From Deltaproteobacteria bacterium (GTDB taxonomy: Bacteria; Myxococcota; Myxococcia; Myxococcales; 40CM-4-68-19): DNA of 55,624 nucleotides. A program made the translations under genes and the position numbers. The notes under the pieces are model-generated. The model saw only the letters and a list, made by a program, of their open reading frames with translations, was not told the DNA's origin and did no database searches. Shown one piece after another: positions 50,958-55,624 of the stretch. The stretch's first letter is position 1, and each line of letters begins with the position of its first letter. The stretch is from assembly GCA_005879535.1 (NCBI GenBank), contig VBKI01000087.1, positions 2,173 through 57,796 of the forward strand. The letters are read 5' to 3'.

Positions 50958-52685
50958 CTATCGCGGCGAAGGCGCCGACTGCGACTCGGGAATTTCCACC
51001 CGGCGCGCCCGGCGGGCAGCCGGCGTCGCAGAGTCGTCGGCGAAGAAAAGGAACAAGAGGCCGACGATGAGCGCGACTGCCGCCAAGGTGCCGACGCCGA
51101 GCGCGATCCACATTCCCCGGCTGCTGCGCGCCTGAAGAAGCTCGGCGTGCTTGTCATTGCGGGTGCGCGTGCGGACGATGGCCTTCTTCGCCTCATCGAG
51201 CTTGGCCTGGGCTCGTCGCTGCGCCTCCTCCGACTCCTCCGCCGTCATGATGTTCGTCGACGCCTGCTTTCCGGAAGCCGGCGCGCGTCTGGCGGGCGCC
51301 CGCGCGGGAGCGCCGCCGGGAAGCTGCGTCCGGCCACCGGCGTCGACCGGGGTCAGCTCTTCGGTCCTCTCCGCGTCGGGATCTACCGCCCGGGAAGCCA
51401 GCCGGCGTGGCGGAGGCGGCAGAGCCTGACCGGGCTTCAGCACCGCGGTGCCGCCGGGAAGGTCGTCTGCCGCCGGAGGTCTGGCGCCACCCGTGTCGAC
51501 GAGCGTATCGCCGGCTCCATCGGGACGCACCGGTGGGCGGCCAGTCTTCGCCGCCGCCCCCGGTTTGGAAGGCGGCGTCTTGGCGCGGGCTCCCGCCCCG
51601 GGCAGGAGCTGCGTGCCACCGCCTTCGGCGGACAGGTCGGGCACCGTTACCACCGAGGCGGAAGGCGGCGTCGCCCGCGGAGGCGTCCGCCTCGGGCCGC
51701 CGGCCCCGAGCCGCGCCCGGTCGCTGTCGAAGAGGAGCTTCTGCTCCTCCTCGAGTTGGGCGCGAAAGAGGCGGCTGATGAAGGGTCCCAGCCGTTCCGC
51801 GGGCCGCGGCAGCACGATTCGGCGCAGATCATCCTGCATCTCACCCGCGTCGGAATAGCGGCGGTCCCGATCCTTGGCGAGCGCCTTGGCGATGATCGGG
51901 TCGAAGGGGGCGTAGCTCGGGTCGTACTCGCTGGGAGGCGGCGGCTCGTAGCGCTGGATGGCCTCCAGCGTGAGGACGATGTTGTTCTTGTGGAAGGGAT
52001 TGATGCCCGTCAGCATCTCGTAGAGCGAGATCCCGATGGCGAAGAGATCGGAGCGCTTGTCGAGCTTCTTCGCCAGCGACTGCTCCGGGCTCATGTAGAC
52101 GAACTTGCCCTTGATCATTCCCGCTTCGGTTTTCACCGTGCTGAGCTCCGACTTGGCGATGCCGAAGTCGATGATCTTCAGGTCTCCGCCGTAGGAGATG
52201 AGGACGTTCTGCGGGTTCAGGTCGCGGTGGACCAGGTTCAGCGAGCGCCCCGCCATGTCGGTCAGGTTGTGCGCGTAGGAAGCGCCGTCACAGATCTGCT
52301 CGGCGAGGGTGCGGCACAGCTCGGCGGGAATCTTCTCCCTCCGCCGCACCGTGGTGTCGATCAGGTCGCGCAGCGATTTCCCCTGCACGTATTCCATGGC
52401 GATGAAATACGAGCTGTCCTGCTCGCCCAGCTCGAAGACCTGGACGATGTTGCGGTGGTTCATCTGCGCAGCCAGCCGCGCCTCGCCCAGGAATGCCTCG
52501 ACGAATTCCTTGCTCTCGGTGAGATGGGAGAGAATCTTCTTCACCACCAGCATCTTCTGGAAACCGGCAGGACCCTGCTGCTTGGCGAGATACACCTCGC
52601 CCATTCCGCCGGCGGCGAGCTTTTTCAGCAGGAAATACTTGCCGAAGTAGGTTCCGACGTCGCTCGATGCGGCTGCTTCGGGCAT
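50958..52685 (-). CDS. Membrane-anchored Hanks-type Ser/Thr protein kinase
   Basis: A 575-aa protein. The kinase domain (about 15-290) has the Gly-rich loop LAAGGMGEVYLAK, catalytic Lys49/50 (VVKK), Glu of the C-helix (FLGEARLAAQM), HRDLNPQN (153-160), DFG (173-175) and MSPEQS (198-203). All residues for activity are present, with Leu-Asn-Pro in place of the usual Leu-Lys-Pro after HRD, common in myxobacterial kinases. A long disordered Pro/Ala/Arg linker leads to a membrane helix near the C-terminus (MWIALGVGTLAAVALIVGLL) and a short outside tail. It is divergent from the FHA/coiled-coil gene and upstream of the eCIS baseplate genes on the same strand. FHA proteins in the cluster are likely readers of its phosphothreonines. 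Confidence 0.95.
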   Translation of the reverse strand: MPEAAASSDVGTYFGKYFLLKKLAAGGMGEVYLAKQQGPAGFQKMLVVKKILSHLTESKEFVEAFLGEARLAAQMNHRNIVQVFELGEQDSSYFIAMEYVQGKSLRDLIDTTVRRREKIPAELCRTLAEQICDGASYAHNLTDMAGRSLNLVHRDLNPQNVLISYGGDLKIIDFGIAKSELSTVKTEAGMIKGKFVYMSPEQSLAKKLDKRSDLFAIGISLYEMLTGINPFHKNNIVLTLEAIQRYEPPPPSEYDPSYAPFDPIIAKALAKDRDRRYSDAGEMQDDLRRIVLPRPAERLGPFISRLFRAQLEEEQKLLFDSDRARLGAGGPRRTPPRATPPSASVVTVPDLSAEGGGTQLLPGAGARAKTPPSKPGAAAKTGRPPVRPDGAGDTLVDTGGARPPAADDLPGGTAVLKPGQALPPPPRRLASRAVDPDAERTEELTPVDAGGRTQLPGGAPARAPARRAPASGKQASTNIMTAEESEEAQRRAQAKLDEAKKAIVRTRTRNDKHAELLQARSSRGMWIALGVGTLAAVALIVGLLFLFFADDSATPAARRARRVEIPESQSAPSPR

Positions 52686-52722
52686 GAAGGAAATCCGGGT
52701 TCCTGGAAGAGCGAAGAGGGAA

Positions 52723-52752
52723 AACGTAGCGTGCGCTCTGAGGACGGGTCAA
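52723..52752 (-). promoter_or_regulatory. Possible sigma-70 promoter for the kinase gene
   Basis: On the minus strand TTGACC (52752-52747) and TACGTT (52728-52723) are spaced by 18 bases, in the 151-base gap between divergent genes. The leader would be about 30 bases. The -10 is weak. A plus-strand TTGACG at 52763-52768 lacks a good -10. Confidence 0.3.
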
Positions 52753-52836
52753 GGACGCCGCGTTGACGCGACCCGCGAGCGTTGGCTAACGTCGGCGGGT
52801 CCTGCGTCTACATTCCGCGCGAAGGAAGCCGTTCCC

Positions 52837-55248
52837 ATGGCATTGCTGCGCATCCTGAACGGGTCCCTGGAAAGCCAGGAGATCGAGCTGAGTCCCGACC
52901 CGATGACCATCGGACGGGCCTCGGCTTGCAACATCCGGATTGCCGACGCCGGGGTGTCGTCGAAACACGCGAAGATCTGGTGCGAGGACGGCCAGTATTT
53001 CCTGATGGATCTCGGATCGACCAACGGCACCTTCGTCAACGACCGCGACGTCGACCGCGAGCGCCTCAAGGACGGCGACCTCATCACCTTCGGCATGACG
53101 CGGGCCTCTTTCGTGGGCGACGTTCCCAAGGTGCGGATCAACCCGGCCCGCCCGCAGCGAGCGGCGGCGGCGCCCGAAGGCATCGTCACCGACGAGCCGC
53201 GGCAGGGCGCCTCGCCATTCCGGCCCGAAGTGAAGACTTCGGACGAGGTGGAGATCGCCACCCTTCGCGGCAAGGTCGCGTTCTTCGAGGAGGAGAACCG
53301 CAAGCTCAAGGCGCTGGTGAAGCAGGTGCAGGAGCAGGTGGCGCACGAGGCCGCGGCGTCTGCCCGCGCCGACGCGGAAAAGATTCGCAGCCTGCTCAAG
53401 CAGCGCGACGAGGAGCTGAAGGGCCTGCGCAAGCAGCTCGACGAGAAGGAGACGTACTACTCGCCGGCCGAGCTGGAGCGGGAGCGCAAGCGGATGGAGG
53501 CGGCCATCGAGGCCGACCGGCGCCGGGAGACCGAGACGCTTCTGCGGCAGATCAAGGAGCTGGAACACCGGGTGGCGATCCGCGGGGCCGAGAGCGACAC
53601 CGTCGCGCGGCAGTTGAAGGAAAAGGACGATCTGATCGGGATGCTCTCCGAGCGCGAGGACGAGCTGCAGAAGGAGATCAAGTCGCGCGAGGAGAAGGCC
53701 GCCAAGGCGCACGAGGAAGTGAACGCCGCGAAGGAGCAGCTGAATGCGGCGGCCGGCAAGGAAAAGGAGCTGAACGACAAGCTCAAGCAGAAGAACGTCC
53801 AGCTCGCGCAGCTGGGAAAGGAGCGTGGCGAGCTGGTCCAGGAGCTCGCCAAGGCGCGCCAGATCATCGCCAAGGTGGGAGGCGCGGAAGAGGCCGCCGC
53901 GGCGGTCGAGGAGCAGCATCGAGCGACCCAGGAGATGCAGGAGAGGATTGCCCAGCTCGAGACCGAGGTGGCCAAGGCGCGCGACGCGGCCAGCGTGATC
54001 GGGGGCAAGCTCGACACCAGCGAGGCCATCGCCGCGGACCTGCGCAAGCAGATCGCGGAGGCGGAAACGCAGGTCACCGAGGCGCTCGACGCGCGCATGA
54101 AGGTCGAAGGCCAGCTTTCGGAGCTGTTGCGCAAGTCCGGCGACCGCGACCAGCACGAGAAGCAGCTGGCGATGCTCAAGGCGGACCGCGACGCCCGGGC
54201 CTCCGAGGCCAGGTCGGCGGCGGAAGCGCGAGACGCCGCCGAGCAGCAGCTGACGAAGATCCGTGGCACCTACGACGACATCGTGCACGAGCGTGACGAG
54301 CTGAAGGCAAAGGTGGAATCGCTCGAGTCCGACATGCGGGTGGCGGCGACCGGGAGCCAGGTGCGCGGCGACTGGGAGGCGCGCTACAAGAGCGCCGCCG
54401 ACGAGCTGGACGACCTGAAGAAGCTGGTCTCGCGGATGCGCGTCGAGCTGCAGCAGGCCAGGGAGTCGGCCGCGCGCGGCGGAGAGGGAGCGGCTACCGT
54501 CGACGAGGGCCTGCTCAGGCTCGCGGGCGCCCGCGCCGAGCTGCACGAGACGATGGTCGGTCAGATGCTCGAGGGCGTGAACAACGCGGTCTCGCTGCTG
54601 CGGCGCAACTCGGAGCTTCTCAAGGGCTACGTCGAGGACTGCGGTCTGCTCGCGAACGCCGTGCGCAAGATCGACTACACCCGGCTGGAGCGGGAGCAGC
54701 AGCAGATGCTGGTCGAGCTCGTGGACCAGACGCAGCCCGACGTGATCGTCAAGAACATGCAGGGCATCTGCGAGGAGAACGCCGAGAGCATCGGCAAGGC
54801 GAAGAAGCTGATCCTCGACTACTCGGACGCGTTCAGGAAGGAGGACGCGGCCGTCGAGGTGGAAGCGGCGCTGGCCAAGGCGCAGGGCCTCCTGCATGCG
54901 ACGGATCCGAATGCGGACGTGCCGGTGAAGATCGAGGCGGTGCTGCCGGCGGTCGATGCGAGCAAGGAGGAGTCGGTCCTGTTCTGCTTCGCGCTGTTGC
55001 GGGAAGCGAAGTTCCTGGCGCCGGAGGAAGGCGGCCCCGCCGCCGTCAACGTGAACACGGACGGCCTGACGGTGACGTTCACCGTCAGTCCCGTCGACGC
55101 AAAGGCCAAGGAGCGTTACCGCGACCCTCCGGACGCACAGTCGCGCCTGGTCCAGGAATTTGCGCGCAAGCGCTGCGGCGGGAAAATCGAGCTGAAGGAG
55201 GAGGAGGGCCGACGCGCCCTGCTCGTCACCCTGAAGGCGAAGATCTGA
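52837..55248 (+). CDS. FHA domain protein with a long coiled coil
   Basis: An 803-aa cytoplasmic protein. The FHA domain occupies about residues 15-95 (PMTIGRASACNIRIADAGVS, SKHAKIW, DLGSTNGTFVNDRDVD), with the Arg, Ser, His and Asn of phosphothreonine binding. A coiled coil of charged heptads runs from about 145 to 590. The last 200 residues form helices and strands (ELHETMVGQMLEGVNNAVSL, RKIDYTRLEREQQQMLVEL, then TVSPVDAKAKERYRDPPDAQ). The end resembles histidine-kinase-like ATP-binding or phosphotransfer adaptor domains only vaguely. ATG 52837 follows a GAAGGAAG site. Divergent from the kinase; it may be its substrate or reader. A lipoprotein gene starts 2 bases after its stop. Confidence 0.9.
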   Translation: MALLRILNGSLESQEIELSPDPMTIGRASACNIRIADAGVSSKHAKIWCEDGQYFLMDLGSTNGTFVNDRDVDRERLKDGDLITFGMTRASFVGDVPKVRINPARPQRAAAAPEGIVTDEPRQGASPFRPEVKTSDEVEIATLRGKVAFFEEENRKLKALVKQVQEQVAHEAAASARADAEKIRSLLKQRDEELKGLRKQLDEKETYYSPAELERERKRMEAAIEADRRRETETLLRQIKELEHRVAIRGAESDTVARQLKEKDDLIGMLSEREDELQKEIKSREEKAAKAHEEVNAAKEQLNAAAGKEKELNDKLKQKNVQLAQLGKERGELVQELAKARQIIAKVGGAEEAAAAVEEQHRATQEMQERIAQLETEVAKARDAASVIGGKLDTSEAIAADLRKQIAEAETQVTEALDARMKVEGQLSELLRKSGDRDQHEKQLAMLKADRDARASEARSAAEARDAAEQQLTKIRGTYDDIVHERDELKAKVESLESDMRVAATGSQVRGDWEARYKSAADELDDLKKLVSRMRVELQQARESAARGGEGAATVDEGLLRLAGARAELHETMVGQMLEGVNNAVSLLRRNSELLKGYVEDCGLLANAVRKIDYTRLEREQQQMLVELVDQTQPDVIVKNMQGICEENAESIGKAKKLILDYSDAFRKEDAAVEVEAALAKAQGLLHATDPNADVPVKIEAVLPAVDASKEESVLFCFALLREAKFLAPEEGGPAAVNVNTDGLTVTFTVSPVDAKAKERYRDPPDAQSRLVQEFARKRCGGKIELKEEEGRRALLVTLKAKI

Positions 55249-55250
55249 GC

Positions 55251-55624
55251 ATGAAGCTGAGAGCGGTTGCGCTGGGCTGCCTGATGGCGGCATGCGGAGG
55301 CGCGCGCGGGCCGCTGCCTGCGTACTTCACCGCGGTCCAGGCGGGACATCCTTCGTATCCGGACGCGCGCTTCATCACCGGGGTGGGGCTGTCGTCGGCG
55401 AGCGCGGCCGACGCCGACACGCGGGCGCGGGAGAACGTTGCGCTGCAGATCAGCACCCGGCTGGAGAGCGAGACCAGCTCGTTCCAGCGATTCACCACCC
55501 AGACGGGGACCAGCGAGACGGTGACGAGCCGGGTCTCGGTGCGCACCAGCTTCGACCGAGCCGAGCTGATCCGGGTCGTCGAGCGCGCCGAGCAGGAGGG
55601 TGTCTTCTACGCGTATGCGGTGCT
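55251..55624 (+). CDS. LPP20-like lipoprotein, truncated by the window end
   Basis: The first 124 codons are visible. MKLRAVALGCLMAACGG is a lipoprotein signal; the cysteine after LMAA is the likely lipidation site. The segment YPDARFITGVGLSSASAADA, TRARENVALQISTRLES matches the start of LPP20-family outer-membrane lipoproteins ('...A...a...l...i...v.s'). Start ATG 55251 lies 2 bases after the FHA/coiled-coil stop, so the two genes are cotranscribed. The C-terminal part is outside the window. Confidence 0.8.
   Translation, partial: MKLRAVALGCLMAACGGARGPLPAYFTAVQAGHPSYPDARFITGVGLSSASAADADTRARENVALQISTRLESETSSFQRFTTQTGTSETVTSRVSVRTSFDRAELIRVVERAEQEGVFYAYAV

Overview
The window is very GC-rich, densely packed chromosomal DNA. 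It encodes several families typical of myxobacteria: an MJ0042 zinc-ribbon protein, a Hanks-type kinase, FHA/coiled-coil proteins, tandem ArsA/Get3-like ATPases and an Lhr-type helicase. I infer a Myxococcota-like (deltaproteobacterial) soil or sediment bacterium; there is no rRNA or other taxonomic marker to prove it. I see no tRNA, rRNA, CRISPR array, integrase, capsid or terminase gene.

Positions 1-21.8 kb are mostly ordinary chromosome. A truncated membrane-protein tail is followed by a TonB-dependent receptor and a remarkable in-frame fusion of a chemoreceptor-like protein with an ABC-type substrate-binding domain. On the minus strand lies a five-gene run (two ArsA/Get3-like ATPases, a YjbQ protein, an ABC-F ATPase and MltG). 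It is headed by a compact divergent promoter pair at 10.52-10.58 kb; the other arm drives a small coiled-coil protein. At 10.97-12.14 kb a REP-associated tyrosine transposase, flanked by 20-bp REP-like repeats, abuts a frameshifted gene remnant. Lhr helicase, a conserved hypothetical, PhaR, a zinc-ribbon/DUF3426-like membrane protein, a helical-repeat protein, TatA, a glycerophosphodiester phosphodiesterase and an outer-membrane-type protein complete this part.

Positions 21.8-50.8 kb hold an extracellular contractile injection system (eCIS, the PVC/Afp/MAC class of phage-tail-like particles), almost all on the minus strand. In transcriptional order the upstream half encodes a zinc-ribbon protein, gp25-like, gpJ-like and gpI-like baseplate proteins, a 505-aa tail-associated protein, two FHA proteins, a secreted protein with a possible permuted NlpC/P60 fold and a PKD-like protein. 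A plus-strand gene pair and an AhpD-like gene interrupt it. The second half encodes a 1648-aa gpD-like hub with an enormous helical tail, the Pvc16-like cap, sheath 1, two tube proteins, a gp26-like protein, a DUF6760 protein, sheath 2, a third tube protein, a 1207-aa orphan, a LysM tube-adaptor protein and the gpV/gp5-like spike. No Pvc15-like AAA+ ATPase, PAAR tip or free-standing tape-measure gene is visible.

Positions 50.9-55.6 kb contain a membrane-anchored Ser/Thr kinase next to the eCIS. A divergent FHA/coiled-coil protein and a truncated lipoprotein gene follow. The kinase plus three FHA proteins suggest phospho-threonine control of the injection system, by analogy with the T6SS threonine phosphorylation pathway.

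The most unusual points are the giant helical extension fused to the hub (a possible built-in tape measure or cargo), the split and separated spike genes, three intercistronic hairpins whose stem begins with the upstream gene's TAG stop codon, and the chemoreceptor/substrate-binding-protein fusion.
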